Part shown: positions 1-7,717 of the stretch, one piece after another | Layout of the letters: each line of letters starts with the position of its first letter | Numbering within the stretch: the first letter of the stretch is position 1 | Source of the DNA: DSNY01 sp016861185 | GTDB lineage: Bacteria > Pseudomonadota > Gammaproteobacteria > Burkholderiales > Burkholderiaceae_F | NCBI GenBank assembly: GCA_030263275.1 | Contig: SZOR01000047.1 | Location: 1-29,297 of the forward strand | Direction: 5' to 3' | DNA: 29,297 nucleotides | Position numbers and translations under genes: made by a program | Notes under the pieces: generated by a model | Database searches by the model: none | The model's input: the letters and a program-made list of their open reading frames with translations, nothing else | Told to the model about the DNA's origin: nothing

Positions 1-162
1 CCAGGTGCCGCCCGCTTCCTCGTCGCGCCCGGCGAGCAGCGACACCGCCTGCCCCCACCAAGCCGCCGGCCGGGTGGCGCGCGTGTAGAACTCGTCGCGG
101 TTGGCCGCCACGACGAGCGGATAGTCCGGGTGCGATTGCCAGGCGATCAGTGCGAGGCACAT
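1..162 (-). CDS. NRDE family protein, N-terminal part (runs off the left edge)
   Basis: The first 54 codons of a gene that continues beyond base 1. The protein begins MCLALIAWQSHPDYPLVVAA and then shows NRDEFYTRAT, the Asn-Arg-Asp-Glu motif that names the NRDE (TANGO2-like) family. Cys2 directly after the initiator Met is typical of this family. The molecular function is poorly defined; animal TANGO2 is linked to Golgi organisation and haem or lipid handling, which says little about the bacterial role. The ATG shares its A with the TGA stop of the DUF4936 gene (TGATG), so the two are probably translationally coupled in one minus-strand operon with ygfZ. Family assignment is firm; only the N-terminus can be seen. 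Confidence 0.85.
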   Translation of the reverse strand, partial: MCLALIAWQSHPDYPLVVAANRDEFYTRATRPAAWWGQAVSLLAGRDEEAGGTW

Positions 163-446
163 CAGAGATCCCCGAAACGCTCGGTCCGGCGCGCCTGCAC
201 GGCGGCGGCGGGCAGCTCGGCGCGGGCGAGTGCGTCGCCCAGCGCGACCTCGAAGGCCGCGGCGTCCTCGATGCGTTCGTACGTTTCCATCAACGTGGCC
301 GGTTCGGCTTCTCCGTCCAGCTTGCGCAGCAGGCGCGCGCGCACGCCGGTCGCCTTCGTCAGCGCGTCCATCATCGCACGCAGCCGCGGCACGAGCGCAA
401 GCGCCTCGCGCTGCGGCAGCTTGTAGTAGACGAACCAGTGCTCCAT
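162..446 (-). CDS. DUF4936 family protein
   Basis: A 94-residue soluble protein with no signal peptide or membrane segment. It starts MEHWFVYYKLP and ends with an ERFGDL-type tail. The YYK segment near the N-terminus, the GVRARLL stretch and the METYE motif match my recollection of DUF4936, a small betaproteobacterial family that usually lies between ygfZ and an NRDE gene, exactly as here. The fold is probably an alpha/beta barrel-like dimer similar to antibiotic-biosynthesis monooxygenase domains, but that is inference. It begins 16 bp after the ygfZ stop and its own stop overlaps the NRDE start by one base. Function unknown. Confidence 0.8.
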   Translation of the reverse strand: MEHWFVYYKLPQREALALVPRLRAMMDALTKATGVRARLLRKLDGEAEPATLMETYERIEDAAAFEVALGDALARAELPAAAVQARRTERFGDL

Positions 447-462
447 CGCAACGCCGAACCGG

Positions 463-1476
463 CTAGGCGGTCGGATCGAACAGTTCGTACGGCAGCGGCC
501 GCACGTCCAGCACCGCTCCGTCGGGCCCGCCCGCGCGCAACACGCTGGCGCCGACTCTTTCGACCGGGCATTCGAACAGCAGATCCATGCCGCCGCCGGG
601 CGCCGTCGCCGCCATCACGACAGCCCCCACGGGCTGCGCTTCGCCGTCCGCGTACACGTCGGCGCCGGCTGCGGCGCTGCCTTCGATGTGCGCGATACCC
701 ATGCGTCGGCGCAACTTGCCGAGATACTGGCTGCGCGCGACGACTTCCTGACCCGGATAGCAGCCCTTCCTGAAGTTGACGCCGCCCAGGACTTCGAGAT
801 TGATCATCTGCGGCACGAACCTCTCCTGGGTCGCGGCGAACACGTCCGGGATCCCGGCGTCGATCTGCGACCACCACCACGCACTGCCGTCGACGCGCTG
901 CGCCGCCTGCAACCGCGCGAGCCACTCGGTCAGTTCGGGCGCGGGAACGAGCAGCAGAAAGCGCTCGTCGATGCGCGGCGACGGGCGCAGTCGCACGATG
1001 CGCGCTTCGCCGACGGCGACCGAAGCGTCGACCGGTCGCGGCAGTCCGATCGCCTCTTGCAGCAGCCGCGCGGCTCCGCGGCCGATCAGTCCGAGCGCGG
1101 TCCATTCGTCCGAAGCGTCGGCGAGCGTGACCTTCGCGCGCAGCACGAACAGCGACAGCCGTTTGCGCACGGCGGGCAGGATCTCGCGCGGCAGTTGCAG
1201 GTAGATCGCGTCCGCGTCGCGCCAGTTCGTGAACACCGCGAGCAGGCGTCCCTTGGCGTTGCAGTAGCCGTTGAGCTGCACCGCGTCGGGCGCGAGGTTC
1301 GCCACGTCGTTGGTCAGTTGCGCGTGCAGGAACGACGCCGCGTCGGCGCCGTGCGCCGCGATCACGCCGAACTCCTCGAGCACGGCGAGCGCCGGCCCGG
1401 CGAGCGCGCGTTCGAGCGCCGCAACACCGGCATTCCAGGTGCCGGCAGCGGTCGCGGCGGCGAGGTCGTTCGGCAT
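463..1476 (-). CDS. ygfZ: YgfZ/GcvT-type folate-binding Fe-S maintenance protein
   Basis: A 337-residue protein related to the GcvT aminomethyltransferase fold. In E. coli, YgfZ uses tetrahydrofolate to help repair or assemble certain Fe-S clusters (for example in MiaB) and acts in the cytoplasm. The diagnostic KGCYPGQE motif with its essential Cys is present, preceded by VNFR and followed by a basic LGKLRRRMG stretch. The N-terminal FGVIAAHGADAASFLHAQLTND segment is the usual start of the fold. The ATG at 1476 (MPNDLAA) is preferred over one at 1521: a perfect TATAAT lies at 1529-1524 on this strand, so transcripts should begin near 1517, downstream of the longer start. The gene is divergent from mltG and heads a small operon with the DUF4936 and NRDE genes. 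Confidence 0.9.
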   Translation of the reverse strand: MPNDLAAATAAGTWNAGVAALERALAGPALAVLEEFGVIAAHGADAASFLHAQLTNDVANLAPDAVQLNGYCNAKGRLLAVFTNWRDADAIYLQLPREILPAVRKRLSLFVLRAKVTLADASDEWTALGLIGRGAARLLQEAIGLPRPVDASVAVGEARIVRLRPSPRIDERFLLLVPAPELTEWLARLQAAQRVDGSAWWWSQIDAGIPDVFAATQERFVPQMINLEVLGGVNFRKGCYPGQEVVARSQYLGKLRRRMGIAHIEGSAAAGADVYADGEAQPVGAVVMAATAPGGGMDLLFECPVERVGASVLRAGGPDGAVLDVRPLPYELFDPTA

Positions 1477-1523
1477 AACGAATGTCGAATGAATGCGGGA
1501 GGGTTCGAGCAAGCGCGGCAAGT

Positions 1524-1529
1524 ATTATA
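1524..1529 (-). promoter_or_regulatory. -10 element of the ygfZ promoter
   Basis: A perfect TATAAT on the minus strand about 48 bp upstream of the preferred ygfZ start. No convincing -35 lies 16-18 bp upstream. On the plus strand the overlapping bases 1523-1528 read TATTAT, so the same AT-rich core may also serve mltG. This rests on sequence match only. Confidence 0.5.
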
Positions 1530-1565
1530 GGAACGCCTGCGCTTCGTCCTCGCACGAATCTACGC

Positions 1566-2594
1566 TTGTTCATCCGCCGTTCCCGCAAGCGCACCCTGAT
1601 CCGGGTCGCCGCTGCCCTGCTGATCGTGGCGCTGATCGCCGCGGTCGCGTCAGCGCTCGCCTGGCGCTACTACGAGCGCTCGCTGCCGATGGCGAACGAC
1701 CGCGTCGTCGTGCGCATCGCACCGGGATCTTCGGCGCGCGCGATCGCGCGCGCGCTGCAGGAGGCCGGCGTGCTGGTCAACGCCGACGCTTTCGTCGCCG
1801 TCGCGCGCGCCACCAAGGCGACCGAGTCGCTGCGCGCCGGGCGCTACGAGATCGCCCGCGGCATGAGCCTGCACGAGTTGATCGACAAGCTGCGGCGCGG
1901 CGAGGTCCTGCGCGAGCGCTTGACGGTCGTCGAAGGCTGGACCTACCGCGAGCTGCGCGCCGCACTCGCGGCCAATCCGGACCTGAAGCAGGAAAGCGGA
2001 GCCATGAGCGACGCGCAGTTGCTTCGGGCGATCGGCGCCGAGGAGAAACATCCCGAAGGGCTGTTCGCGCCGGATACCTACGTCTTCGATCCCGGCTCGA
2101 GCGACCTCGACGTCCTGCGCCGCGCGTACCGCGCACAGGCGGCGATCCTGCAGAAGGCGTGGGAGGGAAGGGCAGAGGGGCTCCCGCTCAAAACGCCGTA
2201 CGAGGCGTTGATCTTGGCTTCGATCGTCGAGAAGGAAACCGGGCAGGGCGCGGAGCGCGCGCGCATCGCCGGGGTTTTCATCAACCGGCTGCGGCGCGGC
2301 ATGCTGCTGCAGACCGATCCGACGGTGATCTATGGGCTCGGCGACAAGTTCGACGGCAACCTGCGCAAGCGCGATCTGCTCACTGATACGCCGTACAACA
2401 CCTACACGCGCACCGGGCTGCCGCCGACGCCGATCGCGCTGCCGGGCCGCGCGGCGATCGAGGCCGCGCTCAATCCGGAGCCGACGGCGGCGCTGTATTT
2501 CGTCGCGCGCGGCGACGGCAGCTCGCACTTTTCGGAGACGCTCGCCGAGCACAATCGCGCGGTGGTCAAGTATCAGCTCGGCGGCGGCAAATGA
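1566..2594 (+). CDS. mltG: Endolytic transglycosylase MltG
   Basis: Inner-membrane lytic transglycosylase that cuts nascent peptidoglycan and is thought to set glycan-strand length (YceG family). After a short basic N-terminus comes one membrane helix (about residues 12-30), then a periplasmic LysM-like region and the catalytic domain. The catalytic motif ASIVEKETG is present with Glu222, which corresponds to Glu218 of E. coli MltG; downstream AGVFINRL, QTDPTVIYG and YNTYTRTGLPPTPI are also family hallmarks. The start is uncertain. The TTG at 1566 gives 342 residues, the normal family length. An in-frame ATG at 1482 adds 28 unconserved residues, has no ribosome binding site and lies only 5 bp from the divergent ygfZ start. 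The stop overlaps the tmk start by 4 bases (ATGA). Confidence 0.92.
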   Translation: MFIRRSRKRTLIRVAAALLIVALIAAVASALAWRYYERSLPMANDRVVVRIAPGSSARAIARALQEAGVLVNADAFVAVARATKATESLRAGRYEIARGMSLHELIDKLRRGEVLRERLTVVEGWTYRELRAALAANPDLKQESGAMSDAQLLRAIGAEEKHPEGLFAPDTYVFDPGSSDLDVLRRAYRAQAAILQKAWEGRAEGLPLKTPYEALILASIVEKETGQGAERARIAGVFINRLRRGMLLQTDPTVIYGLGDKFDGNLRKRDLLTDTPYNTYTRTGLPPTPIALPGRAAIEAALNPEPTAALYFVARGDGSSHFSETLAEHNRAVVKYQLGGGK

Positions 2595-3205
2595 GCGCGC
2601 GCGGCCGCTTCATCACGTTCGAGGGCATCGACGGCGCCGGCAAGAGCACGCAGATCGACTTCGTCGCTACCCGGCTTCGCGAGCGGGGCATCGACATCGT
2701 GGTGACGCGCGAACCGGGCGGCACCGAGATCGGCGAAGCGCTGCGCGAGCTGGTGTTGCGTCAGCCGATGTCGGCGCGTACCGAAACGCTGCTCGTCTTC
2801 GCGGCGCGTGCGCAGCACGTCGAGCAGGTGATCGCGCCCGCGCTGGTCGCGGGGCGCTGGATCGTCTGCGACCGTTTCACCGACGCCACCTATGCGTACC
2901 AGTCGGGCGGACGCGGTGTGCCGGAGGCGGCGGTCGCGGCGCTCGAGCGCTGGGTCCATCCCGACCTGCAACCCGACCTGACCTTCCTGTTCGACGTCGC
3001 GCCGGACGTGGCTGCGCAACGCTTGTCGGCGGCGCGCGCGGCCGATCGGTTCGAAGCAGAGCAGCGCGACTTCTTCGCGCGCGTGCGCGCCGTGTATCTG
3101 GAGCGCGCGCGGCGCTTTCCGGCGCGCTTCGTCGTGCTCGACGGCACCCAGCCGCCGGAAGCGGTTCGCGCGCAGCTCGTCGAGGCGCTCGACCGATGGC
3201 GCTGA
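2591..3205 (+). CDS. tmk: Thymidylate kinase (dTMP kinase)
   Basis: Cytoplasmic 204-residue kinase that phosphorylates dTMP to dTDP in dTTP synthesis. The P-loop GIDGAGKS is at residues 12-19. It is followed by the substrate-binding TREPGGT segment, the CDRFTDATYAYQ motif (DR-Y/F type) and the ADRFEAEQ lid region. Length and motif order are normal for bacterial Tmk. Its start lies inside the mltG stop (ATGA) and its last 10 bases overlap the beginning of holB, so translation of mltG, tmk and holB is likely coupled. The mltG-tmk-holB order is widely conserved in proteobacteria. Confidence 0.97.
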   Translation: MSARGRFITFEGIDGAGKSTQIDFVATRLRERGIDIVVTREPGGTEIGEALRELVLRQPMSARTETLLVFAARAQHVEQVIAPALVAGRWIVCDRFTDATYAYQSGGRGVPEAAVAALERWVHPDLQPDLTFLFDVAPDVAAQRLSAARAADRFEAEQRDFFARVRAVYLERARRFPARFVVLDGTQPPEAVRAQLVEALDRWR

Positions 3206-4296
3206 TACGCCGGCTTCCATGGCACGGCGCGGCCTGGGCCGCCCTGCGCCCGCTGCACGCGCGCGAAGTGCACGCGCTCCTGCTGCACGGCCCGGCGGGT
3301 ATCGGCAAGAAGAGCCTCGCGCTCGACTTCGCGCAGTCGCTGCTGTGCGAGTCGCCCGACGCACAAGGGCACGCATGCGACGCGTGCGGCGGCTGCATCC
3401 TCGTGCTGTCGGGCAATCACCCGGATCTGCGGATCGTCGTTCCGGACGCGATGGCCGACCTGCGCGGTCCGGAGGCGCCGGTCGAAGAGACAGCAGACGG
3501 GGAGTCCGAGTCGGAGGACGGTGTCCTGAGCCTGTCGAACGAGGCGCGCGAAGGCGGCAAGAAAGCAAGCCGCGAGATCCGCATCGAGCAGGTGCGCGCG
3601 CTGGCCGATTTCTTCGGCGTGTCAACGCATCGCGGCGGCGCGCGGGTGATCGTGCTCGCGCCGGCGGAGTCGCTCAACCAGGCATCCGCCAACGCGCTGT
3701 TGAAGATGCTCGAAGAGCCGCCGTCCGCGACGCGCTTCGTGCTGGTCAGCGATTCGCCCGACGACGTGCTGCCGACGATCCGTTCGCGCTGTGTGCTGCA
3801 GCGTGTGGCAGCCCCCGATCGCGCGGTCGCGCTGCAGTGGCTGCGCGAGCAGGGCGTGGGCGATCCGGATGAACAGCTCGCTGCGGCAGGCGGCGCGCCA
3901 CTGGCGGTAATCGAGGAGTCCGAACGGCAGCTCGATGAAGCCACGCGCTCGGGGTTGCTCGCGTTGCTTGCGCGGGGAACGAGTTTGCCGGCAGCGGAGG
4001 TCGCGGCGGGTGTTCCGCGCACGCTGCCGCTGCCTGCGGCGATCACGCTGTTTCAGCGCTGGGGGTGGGACTTATTGGCGTATCGGGTAGCGGAACGCGT
4101 TAGGTATCATCCGCGGCACAAGGCGTCGATTGCGCGCATCGCCGCGGCGTCGACGGCGGAAGGCCTGCTCGGCTGGCTGCGAGCGCTGGGACAGATGCGG
4201 GCCACGAGCGATCATCCGTTGAATGCCCGGCTGATCGTCGAAGCGGCCCTGTTCTCGTATCTCGAGGCCCTGCAGGGTGCGCGCAGCGGAACCTAG
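3196..4296 (+). CDS. holB: DNA polymerase III subunit delta'
   Basis: Clamp-loader subunit of 366 residues that helps load the beta sliding clamp. It has an AAA+ core with a P-loop-like GPAGIGKKS at residues 32-40 and a zinc-binding Cys set at C51, C61, C64 and C67 (CDACGGC). The sensor region NALLKMLEEPP and the SRC motif follow, and then the helical C-terminal oligomerisation domain. The region of residues 94-124, between LRIVVPDA and REIRIEQVRAL, is a variable linker. Here it is lengthened by an acidic stretch that includes VLSLSNEAREGG, which looks like a translated dispersed repeat (listed separately). The start overlaps tmk by 10 bases. The pilZ gene follows after 15 bp, as in Pseudomonas. 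Confidence 0.94.
   Translation: MALIRRLPWHGAAWAALRPLHAREVHALLLHGPAGIGKKSLALDFAQSLLCESPDAQGHACDACGGCILVLSGNHPDLRIVVPDAMADLRGPEAPVEETADGESESEDGVLSLSNEAREGGKKASREIRIEQVRALADFFGVSTHRGGARVIVLAPAESLNQASANALLKMLEEPPSATRFVLVSDSPDDVLPTIRSRCVLQRVAAPDRAVALQWLREQGVGDPDEQLAAAGGAPLAVIEESERQLDEATRSGLLALLARGTSLPAAEVAAGVPRTLPLPAAITLFQRWGWDLLAYRVAERVRYHPRHKASIARIAAASTAEGLLGWLRALGQMRATSDHPLNARLIVEAALFSYLEALQGARSGT
3523..3539 (+). repeat. Dispersed-repeat core inside holB
   Basis: The 17 bases GTCCTGAGCCTGTCGAA match the core of a short element (CCTGAGCCTGTCGAAGG and its complement) that I recall as scattered in many copies in proteobacterial genomes, usually between genes. Here it is read in frame as VLSLSNE (residues 110-116) within the variable linker of delta'. 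Only one copy is visible in this window, so the repeat status rests on recollection of other genomes. Confidence 0.55.
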
Positions 4297-4311
4297 CGTG
4301 GAAGAAGGGGC

Positions 4312-4722
4312 ATGAACGATTCACCGATCACGCGATTCGCAGGCGCCACCGGCCAGACGGTGTCTCCGGTGCAGCCCGCCACCGCCGGCCGTCCGGCCGT
4401 GCTGTCGTTGTCGATCAAAGAGAAGGCCGCCCTGTACGCCGCCTACATGCCGTACCTGAAGAACGGCGGCATCTTCGTTCCGACCAACCGCACGTATCAG
4501 CTCGGCGACGAGGTCTACCTCATCCTGACGCTGATGGACGACCCCACAAAGTTTCCGGTGGCCGGAAAAGTCGTCTGGATCAGCCCAGCCGGCGGAGGCA
4601 GCCGGCAGCCGGGGATCGGTGTGCACTTTCCGGGCGACGAAGCGGGCCTGAACGCCCGCAAGCGCATCGAAGACCTGCTCGGCTCGGCGCTGAAGTCGGC
4701 GCGGCCGACCCACACGATCTGA
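4312..4722 (+). CDS. pilZ: Type IV pilus biogenesis protein PilZ
   Basis: A 136-residue cytoplasmic protein needed for type IV pilus assembly. The core LSIKEKAALYAAYMPYLKNG, GGIFVPTNR, YQLGDEVYLIL and GKVVWISP is very close to PilZ of Pseudomonas and Xanthomonas. Those true PilZ proteins work with the PilB ATPase and FimX. Like them, this protein lacks the N-terminal RxxxR arginines that bind c-di-GMP in other PilZ domains, so it is probably not a direct c-di-GMP receptor. A purine-rich GGAAGAAGGGG ribosome binding site precedes the ATG. It sits between holB and tatD, the classical location. A variable N-terminal tail of about 25 residues makes it longer than the 118-residue Pseudomonas protein. 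Confidence 0.93.
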   Translation: MNDSPITRFAGATGQTVSPVQPATAGRPAVLSLSIKEKAALYAAYMPYLKNGGIFVPTNRTYQLGDEVYLILTLMDDPTKFPVAGKVVWISPAGGGSRQPGIGVHFPGDEAGLNARKRIEDLLGSALKSARPTHTI

Positions 4723-4728
4723 CCTGAC

Positions 4729-4740
4729 GCCCGTTCGGGC
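4729..4740 (+). other. Small hairpin between pilZ and tatD
   Basis: GCCCG and CGGGC separated by TT, about 20 bp before the tatD GTG start. It has no T-tract, so it is not an intrinsic terminator. It could slow translation initiation or simply be chance in GC-rich DNA. Confidence 0.25.
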
Positions 4741-4759
4741 GGCGCAAAGCGGCGCGACC

Positions 4760-5548
4760 GTGTTCGTCGACTCGCATTGCCATTTGTCGTTCCCGGAACT
4801 GCGCGGCGATATCGACGGCGTTCTCGCCCGGATGCGCGAGCGGCAGGTCGTCGCCGCATTGAACGTGTGCGTCACGCTCGAAGAATTCCCGGTGGTCCTT
4901 GCGCTTGCCGAGGCGCATCGGGAGATCTTCGCTTCGGTCGGGGTCCATCCGGACTACCAGGACGGGCGCGAGCCGACCGAGCAGGATCTGGTCGATCTGG
5001 CGCGGCATCCCAAGGTCGTTGCGATCGGCGAAACAGGATTGGATTACTACCGGCTCAAGGAACCCTTGGACTGGCAGCGCGAGCGCTTTCGCGTGCACAT
5101 CCGCGCCGCTCGCCGCAGCGGCAAGCCGCTGATCATCCACACGCGCGCCGCTGCGGTCGACACCCTCAGGATCATGCGCGAGGAAGCCGCCGACGAGGCG
5201 GGTGGGGTAATGCACTGTTTCACCGAAACGCGCTCCGTTGCCGCCGCCGCGTTGGATCTCGGCTTCTACATTTCCTTCTCCGGGATCGTCACTTTCAAGA
5301 GCGCCACGGAGTTGCAGGAAGTCGCCAGGTTCGTGCCGCTCGACAGACTGCTGATTGAAACCGACGCCCCGTACCTAGCGCCGGTGCCGTATCGGGGCAA
5401 GACGAACGAGCCATCTTACGTACCGCACGTCGCTGAAAAGATCGCAGCGCTTCGCGGGATCTCGGCGGTTGACGTGGCAAGCGCGTCGACGACCAATTTC
5501 TTCTTTCTGTTTGGCCAGTTAGGGAAGCAAGTTAAGGTGGCGGGTTAG
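4760..5548 (+). CDS. tatD: TatD family metal-dependent hydrolase
   Basis: A 262-residue TIM-barrel metallohydrolase of the TatD/YcfH DNase type, cytoplasmic. The metal ligands are visible: HCH at residues 6-8 (DSHCH), Glu in AIGETGLDYY, His in IIHTRAA, His in MHCFTE and Asp in IETDAPYLAP. E. coli TatD and YcfH act as 3'-to-5' exonucleases or deoxyribonucleases; the substrate here is unproven. The start is GTG (valine codon read as Met), chosen because MFVDSHCH is the canonical N-terminus. Position directly after holB-pilZ is conserved; YcfH of E. coli also follows holB. Codon use becomes more AT-rich over the last dozen codons as it runs into the low-GC purT leader. Confidence 0.93.
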   Translation: MFVDSHCHLSFPELRGDIDGVLARMRERQVVAALNVCVTLEEFPVVLALAEAHREIFASVGVHPDYQDGREPTEQDLVDLARHPKVVAIGETGLDYYRLKEPLDWQRERFRVHIRAARRSGKPLIIHTRAAAVDTLRIMREEAADEAGGVMHCFTETRSVAAAALDLGFYISFSGIVTFKSATELQEVARFVPLDRLLIETDAPYLAPVPYRGKTNEPSYVPHVAEKIAALRGISAVDVASASTTNFFFLFGQLGKQVKVAG

Positions 5549-5697
5549 CTTTTCTGCAGTTGGAGTAGGCGCAGAAAGGGTCGGAAAATCAGTAATGTAG
5601 GAAGTACACTTCGAGTGTAATGTCCGGATCGCCGCCGTACGGTCTACAGTGCGCGTAATGTGCATTATGTAAAATAACTGCAGTGGAGGATGCTTGA
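5549..5697 (+). promoter_or_regulatory. Low-GC purT leader with several dyads and a candidate promoter
   Basis: The stretch 5581-5700 is about 46% G+C by hand count, against roughly two-thirds around it. It holds TTTCTGC/GCAGAAA (5551-5557 and 5571-5577), the dyad at 5605-5619, and TAATG-TG-CATTA (5656-5667). A TAAAAT hexamer at 5670-5675 is a plausible -10, without a good -35. A GGAGG ribosome binding site lies at 5685-5689, 8 bp before the purT ATG. CTGCAGT occurs at both ends (5554-5560 and 5678-5684). It is most likely the purT promoter and operator region; a structured leader or small RNA is possible. Confidence 0.5.
5605..5619. repeat. TACACT-TCG-AGTGTA dyad
   Basis: A perfect 6-bp inverted repeat with a 3-base centre, upstream of the candidate purT -10. 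It is AT-rich compared with the genome background, which makes chance symmetry less likely. It could be an operator half-site pair or a small RNA hairpin. It does not match the E. coli PurR palindrome. Confidence 0.4.
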
Positions 5698-6933
5698 ATG
5701 ACCAATCCCAACCCGCCGAGCGCGCTTACCCCTTCTTTTGGGACGCCTCTGACCCACAGCGCGCTTCGAGTCCTGCTGCTCGGCGCCGGCGAGTTGGGCA
5801 AGGAGGTCATCATCGCGCTCCAGCGTTTGGGGGTCGAAGTGATCGCGGCCGACCGTTACCCGAACGCACCGGGCCACCAAGTCGCGCATCGTGCGCACGT
5901 GTTGAACATGGCCGACCCCGTGGCACTGCGCGGGCTCGTCGAAGCCGAACGACCACACGTGATCGTCCCCGAGATCGAGGCGATCGCGACCGAAGCGCTA
6001 CTCGAGATCGAACGCAAAGGCTTGGCGCGCGTCGTGCCGACCGCGCGCGCAGCCAACCTGACGATGAACCGCGAAGGCATTCGCCGCCTCGCTGCCGAAA
6101 CCATCGGCCTGCCGACTTCGCCGTACCGCTTTGCCGACTCATACGAGGAACTCGAAGCGGCCGTTCGCGAGGTGATCGGACTGCCTTGCGTCGTGAAGCC
6201 GGTGATGTCGTCGTCGGGCAAGGGGCAGAGCAAGGTCGACCGGATCGAAGACTTGCGGGCGGCGTGGGATTACGCCGCCGCCGGCGGGCGGGTCAGCCTG
6301 GGACGGGTCATCGTCGAAGGATTCATTGACTTCGATTACGAGATCACGCAGCTCACGGTTCGCGCGCGTGGCGCCGACGGCTCGATCGGGACGTGCTTCT
6401 GCGAGCCGATCGGTCACGTCCAGATCCACGGCGACTACGTCGAAAGCTGGCAGCCGCACCCGATGGCGCCGGCCGCGCTGGCGAAGGCGCGCGACTATGC
6501 GCGACGGGTGACGGACGATCTGGGCGGCGTCGGCATCTTCGGCGTGGAGCTGTTCGTCAAGGACGAGCAGGTCTGGTTCTCCGAGGTCAGCCCGCGGCCA
6601 CACGATACGGGTCTGGTGACGCTCGCCAGCCAGTGGCAGAGCGAGTTCGAATTGCACGCGCGCGCCCTGCTCGGTTTGCCGGTCGATACGACGATGCGCA
6701 CCGCCGCTGCGGCGAGCGCCGTGATCTACGGCGGAGTCGATGCCAAGGGCATCGCCTTTGACGGCGTGGCCGAGGCGCTTGCGATCCCCGGCACCGATCT
6801 GCGCCTGTTCGGCAAGCCCGAGTCGTACGTCAAGCGGCGGATGGGCGTGGCGCTGGCCCATGCACCGACCGTCGAAGAAGCGCGCATGCGCGCGAAGGCG
6901 GCGGCAGCGAAGGTTCGGCCCCGTCTGCCCTGA
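5698..6933 (+). CDS. purT: Formate-dependent phosphoribosylglycinamide formyltransferase
   Basis: A 411-residue cytoplasmic ATP-grasp enzyme that makes formyl-GAR from GAR, formate and ATP in purine synthesis, an alternative to the folate-dependent PurN. The N-terminal nucleotide-binding motif LLLGAGELGKEV starts near residue 26. The VPEIEAIATEAL segment, NREGIRRLAAE, the ATP-grasp loop KPVMSSSGKGQS and the metal-binding FSEVSPRPHDTG are all typical PurT. About 20 extra N-terminal residues precede the usual start; the ATG is nevertheless supported by GGAGG 8 bp upstream. A TTG 4 bp earlier is in another frame. It stands alone behind its own low-GC leader rather than in a purine operon. Confidence 0.96.
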   Translation: MTNPNPPSALTPSFGTPLTHSALRVLLLGAGELGKEVIIALQRLGVEVIAADRYPNAPGHQVAHRAHVLNMADPVALRGLVEAERPHVIVPEIEAIATEALLEIERKGLARVVPTARAANLTMNREGIRRLAAETIGLPTSPYRFADSYEELEAAVREVIGLPCVVKPVMSSSGKGQSKVDRIEDLRAAWDYAAAGGRVSLGRVIVEGFIDFDYEITQLTVRARGADGSIGTCFCEPIGHVQIHGDYVESWQPHPMAPAALAKARDYARRVTDDLGGVGIFGVELFVKDEQVWFSEVSPRPHDTGLVTLASQWQSEFELHARALLGLPVDTTMRTAAAASAVIYGGVDAKGIAFDGVAEALAIPGTDLRLFGKPESYVKRRMGVALAHAPTVEEARMRAKAAAAKVRPRLP

Positions 6934-6979
6934 GTATTCCGCTCGGGCACCCTCGCCGGAACCCCGCGGTGATCGGGGC

Positions 6980-6985
6980 TAGAAT
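6980..6985 (+). promoter_or_regulatory. Candidate -10 of the response-regulator promoter
   Basis: TAGAAT in the setting GGGGCTAGAATCGCCC, 53 bp before the ATG at 7039. No clear -35 is seen. A CCCCG/CGGGG dyad (6962-6966 and 6974-6978) fills the spacer and could be a regulator site or the tail hairpin of purT. Weak evidence. Confidence 0.35.
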
Positions 6986-7038
6986 CGCCCGCAGACGGCC
7001 ACCGCGCTGCACGCCGCACTCATCCGCTGCCCGCCCCT

Positions 7039-7707
7039 ATGAAAATCCTCATCGTCGACGACCACTCGCTGATCACGGAAGCGCTGCGCGCGTTGCTGAC
7101 CGACATCGATCCGCAGGCCGAGGTCCACGCGGCCGCCGACGCGCCGGGGGCGGAACGCTTGCTCGAGCAGCATCCCGATGCCGACCTGATGCTGCTCGAC
7201 CTCGGACTGCCTGGGGCGACGGGCACGAGTCTGCTCGAGACCCTCGTCGGCCGTGCCCCCGATCTGAAGATCCTCGTGCTGTCGGGCGTACAGGACCAGC
7301 GTAGCGTGATGCGCGTGTTGCAGCTCGGCGCAGCCGGTTTCGTGCCGAAGTCGATGGCCTCCGACACGCTGCTCGAAGCGATCCGCTTCGTGCTGTCGGG
7401 CGGCGTCTACATCCCGGCCGATCTGCTGGAAGACAGCACGCGCGGCGCGACGATGCTGGGACTGCCCGAGCGCGGACGCGACATGCTCGGCCAGCCCGTC
7501 AGCGTGCGGGTCGAACTGACCGAGCGGCAGGAACAGGTGCTTCAGCTTCTCGCGCGCGGTGCGCCGATCAAGATCATCTGCCGCGAACTCGGCCTGTCCG
7601 AAGGCACGGTCAAGACGCACGTCACCGCGATCTACCGCGCGTTCGGCGCGTCCAATCGCACCGAAGCGCTGCTCGCCGCGCGGCGGCACGGCTACGACGT
7701 CGGCTGA
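7039..7707 (+). CDS. LuxR/FixJ-type response regulator
   Basis: A 222-residue two-component transcription regulator. The receiver domain (about 1-120) has the acidic pair D7-D8, the phospho-acceptor Asp54 in LMLLDLGLPG, and Lys in GFVPKSMASD. A linker of about 30 residues leads to a LuxR-type helix-turn-helix (ELTERQEQVLQLLARG, then LGLSEGTVKTHVTAIYRAFG). No Shine-Dalgarno sequence is obvious before the ATG. It converges on a hybrid sensor kinase whose stop codon lies 10 bp away, so the two are probably partners. Targets cannot be read from the sequence; the branched-chain-type ABC importer next door is one candidate. General resemblance to CrbR/ErdR-type regulators was noted but is not decisive. 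Confidence 0.93.
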   Translation: MKILIVDDHSLITEALRALLTDIDPQAEVHAAADAPGAERLLEQHPDADLMLLDLGLPGATGTSLLETLVGRAPDLKILVLSGVQDQRSVMRVLQLGAAGFVPKSMASDTLLEAIRFVLSGGVYIPADLLEDSTRGATMLGLPERGRDMLGQPVSVRVELTERQEQVLQLLARGAPIKIICRELGLSEGTVKTHVTAIYRAFGASNRTEALLAARRHGYDVG

Positions 7708-7717
7708 GCCTTTTTCC

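Noticed and set aside
5549..5697. ZTP (pfl) riboswitch before purT
   Set aside because: GGGTCGG and CCGCCG are present, but the rest of the conserved core and pairing could not be recognised. A covariance search would settle it.
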